The translations under genes were made by a program, and so were the position numbers. Shown here one piece after another: positions 1 to 8,230 of a stretch of DNA of 32,640 nucleotides. Each line of letters begins with the position of its first letter. Position 1 is the stretch's first letter. Origin of the DNA: Gemmataceae bacterium (GTDB lineage: Bacteria; Planctomycetota; Planctomycetia; Gemmatales; Gemmataceae); assembly GCA_028288765.1 (NCBI GenBank), contig JAQGHQ010000396.1:1-32640 (forward strand), written 5' to 3'. The notes beneath the pieces were generated by a model that was given only the letters and a program-made list of their open reading frames with translations, was not told where the DNA came from and did no database searches.

Positions 1-188
1 CCCACGCGGCGGCCAGTGCTCGGAGTCGGTCGAGTTCCGCGGGGGTAAACGGCGGAGTTGCCGGGCCGCGCCCCGGTCGGAGGTTATGACGCGGGCGGCG
101 GGTGGCTTTCCTATCCCGACACCACACGCGCAAGGCCCCGCGCAAACCGCGGCGTGACCTCGCGGGCACGAGACGCACGCGTTCAAGA

Positions 189-218
189 TTGACGGGGCCG
201 GAACGGGGGTGGTACGGT
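189..218 (+). promoter_or_regulatory. Sigma70-like promoter candidate
   Basis: A -35 box TTGACG (189-194) and a -10-like box TACGGT (213-218) are separated by 18 bases. Transcription would begin near 225 and meet the hairpin at 252-292 almost at once. The match is by eye only. A similar box pair (TTGACA/TACGGT) occurs on the other strand at 8231-8258, which raises confidence slightly. Confidence 0.4.
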
Positions 219-224
219 GACATG

Positions 225-294
225 CGAGTCCTCCGACAAGGGGGAGTTCACAACCCGGGCGGGGAACTTTTCCAGGGCACCCCGCCCGGGTTTT
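225..294 (+). ncRNA. Candidate short RNA of about 70 nt
   Basis: The interval lies between a promoter-like pair (189-218) and a 13-bp perfect hairpin followed by TTTT, so the predicted transcript is only about 70 nt. A short open frame from an ATG at 222 crosses the hairpin and ends at 299, so a leader peptide or attenuator upstream of the regulator gene at 393 is an alternative. No known RNA family is recognised. The call rests only on the promoter and terminator geometry. Confidence 0.28.
252..294 (+). terminator. Strong GC-rich hairpin, rho-independent terminator-like
   Basis: Arms 252-264 and 280-292 are perfectly complementary over 13 bp (AACCCGGGCGGGG pairing with CCCCGCCCGGGTT). The loop is 15 nt and a TTTT stretch lies at 291-294. 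The T tract is short, but the stem is very stable. It lies 98 bases upstream of the XRE regulator start, so it would end a transcript entering from the left or act as an attenuator. Confidence 0.55.
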
Positions 295-392
295 CGTGAG
301 ACGGCCGAGAACCGACCGCCCGCACAGATTGAACACTAATGTTCAGTCCATTTCAAGTCCCCGTTGTGGGGATTTTGCGGGTGGGTGGACTC

Positions 393-695
393 ATGGTGCT
401 TGTGCCTAGAGAAAAGCGTTCGCCGAGCGGCTTCGGGCCACGGCTCCGTAGTCTCAGGGAAGCTGCTGAACTCACTCAGAAGGAGTTGGGCGAGCGAGCG
501 GGTATGCTCCTTGAAGCAGTTTCCCGTCTTGAGCGGGGGGCGGTTGAGCCCAACTGGCCTACGGTGCTAAAGCTCGCTGACGCACTTGGTGTGTCAGTCG
601 CCGAGTTCAGGGATCAAAGCGAGACGTCAGGCACGGAATCGCCGAGGAGCGGTCTCGACGAACCGAAGCCAGCGAAGCGGCGGGGGAAGAAATGA
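393..695 (+). CDS. XRE-family helix-turn-helix transcriptional regulator
   Basis: This is a 100-residue protein with one Cro/CI-type helix-turn-helix over roughly residues 13-70. The core runs from 'FGPRLRSLREAAELTQKELG' through 'SRLERGAVEPNWPTVLKLA' to 'LGVSVAEF', which is the classic five-helix XRE fold. The C-terminal 28 residues are polar and basic (ending KRRGKK) and probably unstructured. The ATG at 393 is preferred over the in-frame ATG at 339 because 'GGTGG' lies just upstream and the conserved part starts soon after it. Small XRE proteins of this kind usually act as repressors in prophages, integrative elements or toxin-antitoxin pairs. Here it sits next to an integrase remnant and an excisionase-like gene, so a mobile-element repressor is the likeliest role. 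Its target is unknown. Confidence 0.82.
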   Translation: MVLVPREKRSPSGFGPRLRSLREAAELTQKELGERAGMLLEAVSRLERGAVEPNWPTVLKLADALGVSVAEFRDQSETSGTESPRSGLDEPKPAKRRGKK

Positions 696-806
696 CCCCC
701 AGTAGAACCGGTCCGGTGCTGTAACGACCTCGGCGGAAACGCAGGGGTCGCGCTGTTTCGTAACCTACCTGTAACTCGACGTATCACCCGTTCCGAGGGT
801 GAGGCC

Positions 807-1064
807 GTGGGACGACTTAAAATCCCGTACCCTCCGCATCCGAAGCAGCACGGGAAGCGGATGGAGGTCTGGTGGAACGGAACGTGGTGGTATCTGGGGA
901 TGATCGCCGACCAAGCGGGCTGGCAGGCGGAGTATTCCCGCCTGCTTGCCGTCTGGGCCAACGACCTGAGCATCCCGGGCCGGCCGCCGACCCGCCGGAC
1001 GCTCGCCCGGACCCCTTCGGCCGAACGTCTGCGCCATCCGTCCGCCGGACTTAGCTTCCAACCC
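807..1064 (+). pseudogene. Tyrosine-integrase N-terminal remnant (arm-binding region)
   Basis: From a GTG at 807 (GAGGG at 794-798 upstream) the translation reads 'GRLKIPYPPHPKQHGKR', 'MEVWWNGTWWYLG' and 'QAEYSRLLAVWAND'. This resembles the N-terminus of planctomycete tyrosine recombinases, in which a short basic IPYPPHPK segment and a 'W-x-G-x-x-x-YLG' strand precede the core-binding domain. After about residue 50 the similarity stops. There is no catalytic domain with its R-H-R-Y residues anywhere downstream. The frame stays open to 1784, but the later part is overlapped by a better gene in another frame. I read it as a truncated integrase left by a decayed element. An intact small protein that shares only the N-terminal motif is possible. 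Confidence 0.5.
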
Positions 1065-1074
1065 GTCCCTATAG

Positions 1075-1275
1075 CATGTACCGTTCGCTTCGAACTACGC
1101 ACACAGGGGGAGAACGCATACCGTGTCACCTTCACGGTCGAAGGGGAGACGGAGGCCGAGGTACGGGACATGGTGACCCGGGAACTGCGACGGCGGTACT
1201 GGGATGTCGAGGCGAGGGGAGACGGGTTCGTCCCTGGGGCCCTTCGCCTCGCCGTTGTCGCCTGGCATGGTCGCC
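1075..1275 (+). other. Coding-like fragment without a clear start
   Basis: In the same frame as the integrase remnant, this stretch reads as a plausible protein segment: 'TVRFELRTQGENAYRVTFTV', then 'EGETEAEVRDMVTRELRRRY'. Its third-position GC is high, and it has an alternating strand pattern followed by a charged helix. There is no good start codon before the internal ATG in 'DMVTREL', and the sequence loses protein character after about 1275. It may be a broken gene or part of a degraded fusion with the upstream fragment. No family is recognised. Confidence 0.3.
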
Positions 1276-1317
1276 CTTTCGTCGGTTCGGCCGACTCGTT
1301 CAGCGGGTCAGGACGTG

Positions 1318-1416
1318 ATGGTGGAAACGGTATTGTTCTACGGCATCGGACCCGGGCGGAAGATAGTTATCAAAAAGTGGGAACAGACCTTCCGCGAGAC
1401 GAATCGAATGGGGTAG
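1318..1416 (+). CDS. Possible 32-residue small protein, unknown
   Basis: An ATG at 1318 follows an AGGA at a reasonable distance and opens a 32-codon frame, 'MVETVLFYGIGPGRKIVIKK' plus 12 more residues, ending at TAG. The composition is basic with a hydrophobic start. The frame is open further upstream (from 1204) but that part does not look like protein. It could equally be the tail of a frameshifted gene that includes the preceding coding-like segment. There is no homology call. Confidence 0.25.
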   Translation: MVETVLFYGIGPGRKIVIKKWEQTFRETNRMG

Positions 1417-1470
1417 AGGTGCAAAAAGAGTCGCCGGGAGCGGCGGCGCATGGCGGCAACTGGAGGACTT

Positions 1471-1740
1471 ATGTCGACGAGTGGTTTACGCACCCGGGTC
1501 GACCGAATGGAGCAAGAACTCCAGCGGTTGAGCAAGGCCATTCCCGAGCACCTGGCGATCGTCGCCGACGGGAATTTCAGCGTCAAAGAGGCCGTGAAGG
1601 CGTCGGGGTTGAGTCGGCCCGAGCTCTACAAGATGATGACCCAACGGCAGTTGACCTTCATCCAGCACGGGAAGCGGCGACTGATCCCGAAGAGGGCACG
1701 GATGGAGTTCCTGGCCGTGCGACTGGTGCCCGCCGACTGA
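1471..1740 (+). CDS. Excisionase-like / MerR-type helix-turn-helix DNA-binding protein
   Basis: This is an 89-residue protein. Residues 1-30 form a charged helix ('RVDRMEQELQRLSKAI'). Residues 36-78 carry a winged helix-turn-helix of the excisionase/HTH_17 type: 'FSVKEAVKASGLSRPELYKM' is followed by 'GKRRLIP'. This is the usual pattern in which the wing ends with an arginine-rich strand and a 'I-P/V-x-x-x-x-L' motif. The ATG at 1471 is chosen over the one at 1450 because GGAGG sits 4 bases before it. Such proteins bend DNA at attachment sites or regulate nearby genes. Together with the XRE regulator and the integrase remnant it suggests the recombination/regulation module of an old integrated element. 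No intact integrase partner is present. Confidence 0.72.
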   Translation: MSTSGLRTRVDRMEQELQRLSKAIPEHLAIVADGNFSVKEAVKASGLSRPELYKMMTQRQLTFIQHGKRRLIPKRARMEFLAVRLVPAD

Positions 1741-2162
1741 CAAACGCGCCCCTGCACCTCCACGACCCCATTCCGACGACCTGACAAGGTGTCGACTCCG
1801 TAATCTAATTCCGGGATTGGAAGGACGGGGTCTGACCGGGCCGGGCCGGGCAGGAGACGGCGGGTCATCGGTCGGCATCGCCGTGGGACGAGGACCTACG
1901 GTGGCCAAGCCACACGGACGAGCGGCGGGCTACTGGCCGGGCAAACCCGGGCGACTCGACGCACCGGTACGACCGAGTAGGATATTCGGGCGGCCGCCGA
2001 ATGCCTGCTCAACTGGGCCGCATGACATAGAGGATGGCAAGAAAAGGACAGGTTATAGAATCATGGCGGCCGTCCGGGGGCTGCATGAGGGTTGCTACGT
2101 CCTCGTGCTGCCCCCGGACGACCCACTCAGAAATGACATCCGAGTCAATTCAATATTTAAAG
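1741..2162 (+). other. Gene-free interval before the acyltransferase
   Basis: No convincing gene is seen here. Open frames exist on both strands but have low-complexity or arginine/proline-rich shadow composition. An in-frame ATG at 2034 could extend the acyltransferase by 43 residues, but those residues are cysteine-rich and unlike the family. The last bases before 2163 are relatively AT-rich (CAATTCAATATTTAAAG at 2147-2163) and may contain a -10 element. No clear -35 box was found. Confidence 0.5.
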
Positions 2163-3284
2163 ATGAATAACGCAATCCGCCCGACCGGCGTGAGGCCCGA
2201 CATCGAGTCTCTCACCTCCCTCCGTGGGTTGGCGGCCGGATGGGTGGTCTTATACCACTTCGGCGACGACCTCGCCTTCACCCGGGCGGCCTCCCCTCTC
2301 CTCCGTATGGGGAACATGGCCGTTCCGTGTTTCTTTGTCCTGAGCGGCTTTGTCCTGAGTTACAACTACCTCAACCAGTTCCCGTCGATCACCTGGCGGA
2401 GCTACCTCAAGTTCCTCTCCCTGCGGTTCGCGCGGGTGTATCCCGTCCACCTGTTTACCCTCCTGGTCTTACTGGCCATGTTGGCGGTTGCCCTCCACAC
2501 GGGCATGTCAGTCCAGCACCTCGAGGACGGGTACGGGGTGCACGATTTCGTGCTCAACCTGTTCCTGGTGCATACCTGGGTGCCTTACTTCCGGCTGAAC
2601 TGGAATTACCCATCCTGGTCGATCAGCTCGGAGTGGTTCGCGTACATTCTTTTCCCGCTGATGGCGATCGGGTTGAACCGACTGGGCCGCCGCTGGCTGG
2701 CGGTGGCGCTCGGGCTCGGCTGGGGCGGGATGATGGCCGTCTATCAGACCAGCTTCCCGCTCCCCTTCCGGGAACTGTTGGTCGTCTTGCCGACGTTTTT
2801 CATCGGGTGTATACTCGGCAGGTGGCTGCTCTCCCGTCCGGTCGGCGGGGGTGCCATCCCCGGCGGCCTGGCGGCGGACGCCGCGGTGATCGCCGTACTT
2901 GTGGCGCCCTCTGTCCTACCGGTCGAATGGGCGGTCGCCACCATGCTCACCGCGTTCGTGGTGATCGTCGGCGGGCTGGCGGCGGCCGGCGGGCGCTGCA
3001 GCCGGCTCTGGCGCTGGGGGCCGGTGCTCTACCTCGGGGAGGTATCGTACTCGTTGTACATGACCCACGCCCTCGCCCACCGGGTGTGCATCAAGGTGTT
3101 GCCCGCCGAACGCTATGCCGGGTCCGGCTTGGCCGCCCAGCTCCTGGTGGCCGCCGGATACTTCGGGCTGGTCGCGGCCGCGACCCTCTCGACGTACTAC
3201 CTCGTCGAGAAACCGTTCCGCCGGTGGGGTCGCCGACTGGCCGATCGGACATTTTCCCGGGTGAGCGGACCGCGTCCCGGGTGA
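2163..3284 (+). CDS. Acyltransferase family 3 integral membrane protein (OafA/NodX type)
   Basis: This 373-residue protein has about ten hydrophobic segments. Family hallmarks appear in order: 'IESLTSLRGLAAGWVVLYHF' at residues 14-33 with the helix-1 Arg and His thought to be needed for acyl transfer, 'PCFFVLSGFVLSYNY', the basic 'RFARVYPVHL', and 'WSISSEWFAYILFPL'. The C-terminus 'YYLVEKPFRRW' is typical of the last helix. Members O-acetylate or otherwise acylate sugars of O-antigens, capsules and other exported glycans from the inner membrane. The ATG at 2163 is preferred because the conserved region starts directly after it. The ribosome-binding site is weak. The gene ends 29 bp from the end of the convergent giant gene with no obvious terminator between. 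Acting on the glycan made by the downstream cluster is plausible but inferred. Confidence 0.88.
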   Translation: MNNAIRPTGVRPDIESLTSLRGLAAGWVVLYHFGDDLAFTRAASPLLRMGNMAVPCFFVLSGFVLSYNYLNQFPSITWRSYLKFLSLRFARVYPVHLFTLLVLLAMLAVALHTGMSVQHLEDGYGVHDFVLNLFLVHTWVPYFRLNWNYPSWSISSEWFAYILFPLMAIGLNRLGRRWLAVALGLGWGGMMAVYQTSFPLPFRELLVVLPTFFIGCILGRWLLSRPVGGGAIPGGLAADAAVIAVLVAPSVLPVEWAVATMLTAFVVIVGGLAAAGGRCSRLWRWGPVLYLGEVSYSLYMTHALAHRVCIKVLPAERYAGSGLAAQLLVAAGYFGLVAAATLSTYYLVEKPFRRWGRRLADRTFSRVSGPRPG

Positions 3285-3313
3285 ATATCCGACCCCGGTG
3301 TACGTCTGGGTGA

Positions 3314-6300
3314 TCAGCCGACGAATATCCCGTCTAGTGCGGACGGGAACGGGTCGAAGGTCTCGACCGGGGTCATATTGCCGGTGCTGAGGTTCTTGCC
3401 GAGGTAGGCCGTCACCCGGCTCCCGGCCCCAAAACCGGGACCCACCACCACGTCCGCGTACCGGTCCCCGTCCAGGTTCTTGGCCGCGACCCGGACGCCG
3501 CCCCGGCTGGTCAGGTCCCCGGCGAAGTAGTTGGCCACAGGGGCGTTCATCGCGGCCGCCACCCCGGATGAGAGCAAGGTCTTCCCGGACAGGACCAGGA
3601 CCCGCGGCGAGCCCCCCGGTCCACCACCCCCGATGATATCCGCCTGGCCGTCCCCGTTCACGTCCCCGACGGCCAGGTACGCCCCGTTCCGGAGCCCCGG
3701 CTCGAACAGGAAGAAGTCCGGGACCAGGTGCACCTGCTGCCCCCGGGCGAGCGCCTTGCCGTCATACACCGAGACCCGAGGGCCGCCGCCGAACCCGCCC
3801 GAGACCACTAGGTCGGCGAACCCGTCGCCGTTCAGGTCCCCGACAGCGGCCCGGACCCCGCCCCGGAACGCGGGGTCGTCGAGCCCGAAGAAGTTGGCGA
3901 CCCGGGTGAAGTCCCCCCCGCGGTAGACGACCACCCGCGGCCCCCCACCCTGGTCGGGGGTGACGATGACGTCGGGCACCCCGTCCCCGGTCAGGTCCCC
4001 GGCCGTCACGAACACCCCGCCGGTGAACCCGTCGAACGGGTCGATCGTCGTGACCACAGCCCCCGTCACCCCGTCGAAGACCCGGACCAGCGCGGGCCCG
4101 CCGGGCCCGGCACCGGCGATCAGGTCCGGGACGCCGTCCCCGGTCACGTCCCCCATCGCGACCCGGATCCCGCCGGTGAACCCGGGGAACGGGGTGACCG
4201 TGAACCGGGGCGTCCGGTCGGGGTTGTAGACCGTGGCCGTCCCGACCGGCCCGCCGTCGGTCCCGACCGCCAGCAGCGCGGGCGGGAACCCGGCCCCGGG
4301 CGGCGGAGTGACCGGCCCCGGGCTGGGCGGAGTGACCGGCCCCGGGCTGGGCGGAGTGACCGATCCCGGGCTGACTGCGGAAACGGTGACCGGGACGGTC
4401 ACGGGGCCGGTGGTCAGGGCGGGGCTGGGGCCGACCGGGGTGTCGGTGACCGAGAAGGTGAACGACGCCGGGCCGGCGTACCCGGCCGCGGGGGTGAAGC
4501 GGGCGGTGTGCCCGTCGGCCAGGAGGAGGACCGTACCGAAGGCGGCCCCGCCGACCGTGAAAGTCAGGGCGTCGGGGGCGGTCTCGGCGTCCTGGGCCAG
4601 GGTGCGGAGGTCGACGTCGACCGGCGTACCGGTGGTGGTGGTGAGGACGTGCGGCTGTGCGACCGGGGCGGTGTTGGGTGCCGTCGTCGTGAACGCGACG
4701 GTGAAGTCCGATCCCGGGATCTTCCACCCGTCCCCCCGAACCAAATACCCGGTGACCGTATGGGTGCCAGTCGGCACGTGGCCGAATTGATATGACCCGG
4801 TCAAATACTCCCCCACGGGGGTGCGGCCGTCGAGCCACAGCCGCATGTGGTCCACCTCGGAGTAGTCCCCGACCTTGGTGTACGCCAGCGTGACGTCGGG
4901 GCCGACGACCGTCGCGGCCGCCGCCGGGCCGGTGACGGTGACGGTGGGGCCCGGCAGGGTCGTGAACGTGCGGTCGGCGGTGACAGTCTGGTTCCCCAGG
5001 CCGTCTCGGGCGACGAGCCGGTAGTGGTACACGGTGTTCGGGGTGAGATCGGTGAGCCAGACCAAGGCGTGGGTAATCGAGGTCCCCGCGACCGTGCTCC
5101 CGTAACCCGTGGTCGGTCCGTACTCGAGTTGGACGGCGCCCGGCTGGGCCTCCGCTATCCCCCTGAACTCCCACCGGAGTGACGCCTTCGTGGGGGTGAT
5201 GTTCTCGGCGTACACCCAGTTGAGGGGTGGGGGGGTGGTAACGGTCGGCGGGACGGTCGTGAAGGTGAAGTCGCCGGAGACCGTTTCGTTCCCGGCCGCG
5301 TCCCGCGTCCGGACCCGGTAGTGGTAGAGCCCGTTCGGGGAGAGCCCGGTGGTGAGGGAGACCAGGTGATTCGTCACCGGCAGCCGGTCCCACAGGGGGC
5401 CGCCGACCCAGCTGGTCGTCTGCTCGTACCCCGTGGTGAACCCGTACTCCAGCTGGGTATTCCCCGGCCGGTCCGTCAGCCAGTTGATGGTGACCTGGGT
5501 CGGGGAAACGTAGGTCGCGGTCACGGCCGAGATCGTCGGCCCGGGGACGAGTAGGGCGACATACCCGTTGACGATCCCGGCCCGCACGGCCTTGGAGTAT
5601 GTGATCGCCCCGCCGGTGGCCTTACCGGTCGAGTTCATGGTCTGTGCGTTCGTCGGTCCCGGCCCGAGTGGGGTACCCACGTAGTAGGCGGGGGCGTCGG
5701 CGGCCTGCTCCTTCCAGTACAACTGGAAGTTGTCTCCCGGGATCTGGTTGAAGGCCTCCACGGTAATGATTTGGGGGGCCGTGAGGACGTCCGTGGGCGT
5801 GGGAAAAGCGTTGGTCAACGTGATGGCGTTAAACGGCTGCCCCGTCGGGTTATCGAACTTGACGTTCCGGATCGTGATGTTTTTGACAGTGGTCGAGTAC
5901 GTGTTCTGCGGCAACTGGTTGTCCGCGAGCGTGATCCGGATGTTCTGGGCGTTGTCCAGGTAGGAGTCTTCGATCACCAGGTTGCGGCCGGGGCCGCTTC
6001 CCTCCCCGTACCCGATACCCTCCGCCAGCATTCCGTTCTGAAGGTCCGCGTCCTGGATGTCCGCGTGGCGGACGGTGATCGTCCCGGACCAAATGGGGAA
6101 ATAGAACCCGGTCTGGGCGCTCTTCCGCACCGTGAGGCCGTCGATCGTCACCTGGCCGACCCCGCCGTAGATGTTGCCGGCCCCGCCGAACGTCCCCCAC
6201 ACCTTCAAGTCCTGGATGAGCATTTCCCCGAGCATGCCCGTCCCGCCGTAGTGGTCGACGGAGATGCCCTTGGTCATCCCGTAGGCTTCGTTCCCGCGGA

Positions 6301-7867
6301 ACTCGAGGTAGGTCAGGCTGCCGTGCGGCATGATCACGGTCTGGTCGTCCCGGGTGATGTCCGCCCCCCGGAACCGCGGGAACCGGTCGCTCGGGTCGGT
6401 CACCCGCAGGCCGTCCAGGTGGAACCCGTACCCCAGGTATTCGGAGTCCCGGGTGTTCGCCGCCACGTTGTCCCGGACGTAGTTGAGCGGCCCGGCGAAC
6501 CAGAACCCGTCCGAGACGTCGAACCCGGCCCCGACTTTGAAGACCACGTTCTGTTCGATAATGTTGTAGGCCTCGTTCCCCGACTCGGTCGCGATCCCGG
6601 CGCTCTGGAAGTCGTACAGGTCGTTCCCGTGCACCAGGCCGTAGCTCGTCTGGTGGATCGTGAGCCCCCACTTGCGGCCGTCGGAGATCGCGTTCCCGAT
6701 GAGGGTATATTGATACCCGGTGTCGGTCTCGTTGTGCGGGCCCATCAGGTGGTGCAGGTGCAGGGAGTACCGGCCGACCTGGTTGGTCCCGACGTGGGTG
6801 ACGGCCCCGGTGGCGTCGAACGTCGTGTTGTCCAGGGGGGCGCCGGTGGTCCGGCCCAGGTCGGTGAACTCGGCGTACCGGATGTCCACCGCGGCCATGT
6901 CGGTCAGCAGGACGTGGCCGCGGGTCCCGTTCGGGTTCTCCGACCGGATCACCACGTTCCGGCTCAGGTTGATGAGGTGCGGGAGGAAGGTGAGGGTCCC
7001 GTGCGCGTCGTACGCCCCCCGGTGGTCGCGGGCCAGCGGGCGGTCGAGCGTGACGACGTTCCCCGCGACCGCGGCGATGTGGAATTCCTCCGACTCGTTG
7101 TTCGGGTCGATCCGGTTGCCGTTGCTCGGGTCGGTCGAGGGGAGGACCACCCGGTCCCCGACCCGCCAGCCGGTCGGGGCGTGTTCGAGCGTCAGGGTCG
7201 TGGCCCCGGCCAGGGGCTCTTTCGCCAGCCGGAGGTCGCTCGCGTCGGTCGTCTTCGCCGCTCCGCAGATCCGGACCGTCGCGTCGCCCAGGGCGAGCAA
7301 CCCGGTCAGGTACTGCTTCGGGTCCTTGGCGAAGTCGAGGGGCTGGTCGGCGATGACCAGGCTGGCGGTCACGTTCGGATCGACCGGGACCCGCTCGGTC
7401 CCGATCTGGAGGATGCCGTTGTCGGTCACCACCAGCGTCCCCACCTTCAGGCCCGTGTCCCGGTGCGGGTCGAAGATCAGGGCCGCGTCCGCGGTGATCA
7501 GGATGGCCTGGGCCTGGGCCCCGGTGGTGTCGAGGAGGACGTGCCGGGTGATCAGGACCGTGTCGGTCGGCCCCGGGACCCGGCCGCCCTCCCAGATGGC
7601 CGGGTCCGACCAGTTCCCGCAGTCGATCGTGCGGGCCGTCGGGGCGGTGACCGGGTTCGGCATGTTTTCCGTACCCATGACCGTCAGCGTTGCCGGCAGG
7701 CTGACGGGGTCCATGTGCATGTCGGCGGCGCCGTCCAGCGGCTCGTACCCGTCGAGGTACCGGTCGCACGGATCGTCGACGCCCACGTGTAACATGGCCC
7801 GGCCTTCCAGGACCTCCAGGCGGAGGGCCGTGCGGCCCCAGGAGCCCGTTCGATCCTTGCGACGCAT
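3314..7867 (-). CDS. Giant secreted G8 / beta-helix / Fn3 / FG-GAP protein
   Basis: This is a 1517-residue predicted surface or secreted protein. In order: residues 1-28 carry the planctomycete-type motif 'LRLEVLEGRAML', which replaces an obvious classical signal peptide. A G8 domain spans about 80-215 ('GNWSDPAIWEGGRVP', 'VLITRHVLLDT'). A right-handed parallel beta-helix region follows to about 760. Two fibronectin type III domains lie at about 779-972, each with the 'LEYG-TTGY' and 'YHYR' signatures. An Ig-like domain runs to about 1060 and a cadherin-like Ig domain covers about 1060-1160. A Pro-rich repeat linker lies at 1165-1188. Five FG-GAP/VCBS repeats with 'GDVTGDGVPD' calcium-type loops extend from about 1202 to the end. 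The start at 7867 is set by GAGGAG (7875-7880) 7 bases upstream; an earlier in-frame start at 7906 adds 13 residues with no such site. G8 plus beta-helix resembles proteins acting on polysaccharides (the CEMIP/TMEM2 architecture), so binding or cleaving glycans is a guess. Confidence 0.88.
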   Translation of the reverse strand: MRRKDRTGSWGRTALRLEVLEGRAMLHVGVDDPCDRYLDGYEPLDGAADMHMDPVSLPATLTVMGTENMPNPVTAPTARTIDCGNWSDPAIWEGGRVPGPTDTVLITRHVLLDTTGAQAQAILITADAALIFDPHRDTGLKVGTLVVTDNGILQIGTERVPVDPNVTASLVIADQPLDFAKDPKQYLTGLLALGDATVRICGAAKTTDASDLRLAKEPLAGATTLTLEHAPTGWRVGDRVVLPSTDPSNGNRIDPNNESEEFHIAAVAGNVVTLDRPLARDHRGAYDAHGTLTFLPHLINLSRNVVIRSENPNGTRGHVLLTDMAAVDIRYAEFTDLGRTTGAPLDNTTFDATGAVTHVGTNQVGRYSLHLHHLMGPHNETDTGYQYTLIGNAISDGRKWGLTIHQTSYGLVHGNDLYDFQSAGIATESGNEAYNIIEQNVVFKVGAGFDVSDGFWFAGPLNYVRDNVAANTRDSEYLGYGFHLDGLRVTDPSDRFPRFRGADITRDDQTVIMPHGSLTYLEFRGNEAYGMTKGISVDHYGGTGMLGEMLIQDLKVWGTFGGAGNIYGGVGQVTIDGLTVRKSAQTGFYFPIWSGTITVRHADIQDADLQNGMLAEGIGYGEGSGPGRNLVIEDSYLDNAQNIRITLADNQLPQNTYSTTVKNITIRNVKFDNPTGQPFNAITLTNAFPTPTDVLTAPQIITVEAFNQIPGDNFQLYWKEQAADAPAYYVGTPLGPGPTNAQTMNSTGKATGGAITYSKAVRAGIVNGYVALLVPGPTISAVTATYVSPTQVTINWLTDRPGNTQLEYGFTTGYEQTTSWVGGPLWDRLPVTNHLVSLTTGLSPNGLYHYRVRTRDAAGNETVSGDFTFTTVPPTVTTPPPLNWVYAENITPTKASLRWEFRGIAEAQPGAVQLEYGPTTGYGSTVAGTSITHALVWLTDLTPNTVYHYRLVARDGLGNQTVTADRTFTTLPGPTVTVTGPAAAATVVGPDVTLAYTKVGDYSEVDHMRLWLDGRTPVGEYLTGSYQFGHVPTGTHTVTGYLVRGDGWKIPGSDFTVAFTTTAPNTAPVAQPHVLTTTTGTPVDVDLRTLAQDAETAPDALTFTVGGAAFGTVLLLADGHTARFTPAAGYAGPASFTFSVTDTPVGPSPALTTGPVTVPVTVSAVSPGSVTPPSPGPVTPPSPGPVTPPPGAGFPPALLAVGTDGGPVGTATVYNPDRTPRFTVTPFPGFTGGIRVAMGDVTGDGVPDLIAGAGPGGPALVRVFDGVTGAVVTTIDPFDGFTGGVFVTAGDLTGDGVPDVIVTPDQGGGPRVVVYRGGDFTRVANFFGLDDPAFRGGVRAAVGDLNGDGFADLVVSGGFGGGPRVSVYDGKALARGQQVHLVPDFFLFEPGLRNGAYLAVGDVNGDGQADIIGGGGPGGSPRVLVLSGKTLLSSGVAAAMNAPVANYFAGDLTSRGGVRVAAKNLDGDRYADVVVGPGFGAGSRVTAYLGKNLSTGNMTPVETFDPFPSALDGIFVG
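4302..4373 (-). repeat. Three tandem 24-bp units encoding a Pro-rich linker
   Basis: Three units start at 4302, 4326 and 4350. The first two are near-identical and the third has two changes (GATCCC for GGCCCC). Each encodes eight residues, read as PSPGPVTP on the minus strand. The array lies between the cadherin-like domain and the FG-GAP region of the giant protein and acts as a flexible spacer. Copy number probably varies by slippage. Confidence 0.9.
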
Positions 7868-8230
7868 ACTGGTACTCCTCGATCTGTCGCGCGCGGCGAC
7901 GACCACACCCGACGGCGGGGCCGGCGGCCCCGCGCCCGAGTGCTTCGGGTCAGTTTTGCCGCGTCACCGTAGCGGCGGGTTTCGGTACGTACTGTCCCTC
8001 GTGCCGCGGTTACGATTAACCGGGCGTACGAAGACACGTAGACGGGGTTATTGGCACAACGACGTGCCGCCTCGTACCCAGTCGGTACGACGTCCCGGCG
8101 GCGGTCGCCGGGACGTATGGCGGGTAAGGGGGAACCCACCTGCTCTCGGGGCGTAAGTTCCGGCCGGCCCCGCACGGTCGGTCGGGGCAACTACCTGATC
8201 CAACCGGGGCGGCCGTGGCGAGTCTGCTAC

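Noticed and set aside
1..125. Minus-strand frame reading 'PATPPFTPAELDRLRALAAA' running off the left edge
   Set aside because: It looks protein-like, but there is no clear start codon or ribosome-binding site and only about 20 convincing residues, so it cannot be called a gene.
4302..4373. CRISPR-like array
   Set aside because: The units are contiguous 24-bp copies without spacers and lie in frame inside a coding gene.
3762..5393. Open frame of 543 codons on the minus strand
   Set aside because: It overlaps the giant gene in another frame and is Arg/Pro/His-rich, a typical shadow in high-GC DNA.
5771..7792. Open frame of 673 codons on the plus strand
   Set aside because: It lies opposite the giant gene. 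Its Val/Asp/Arg/Pro-rich composition is the mirror of a GC-rich coding strand, with no domain and no starting site.
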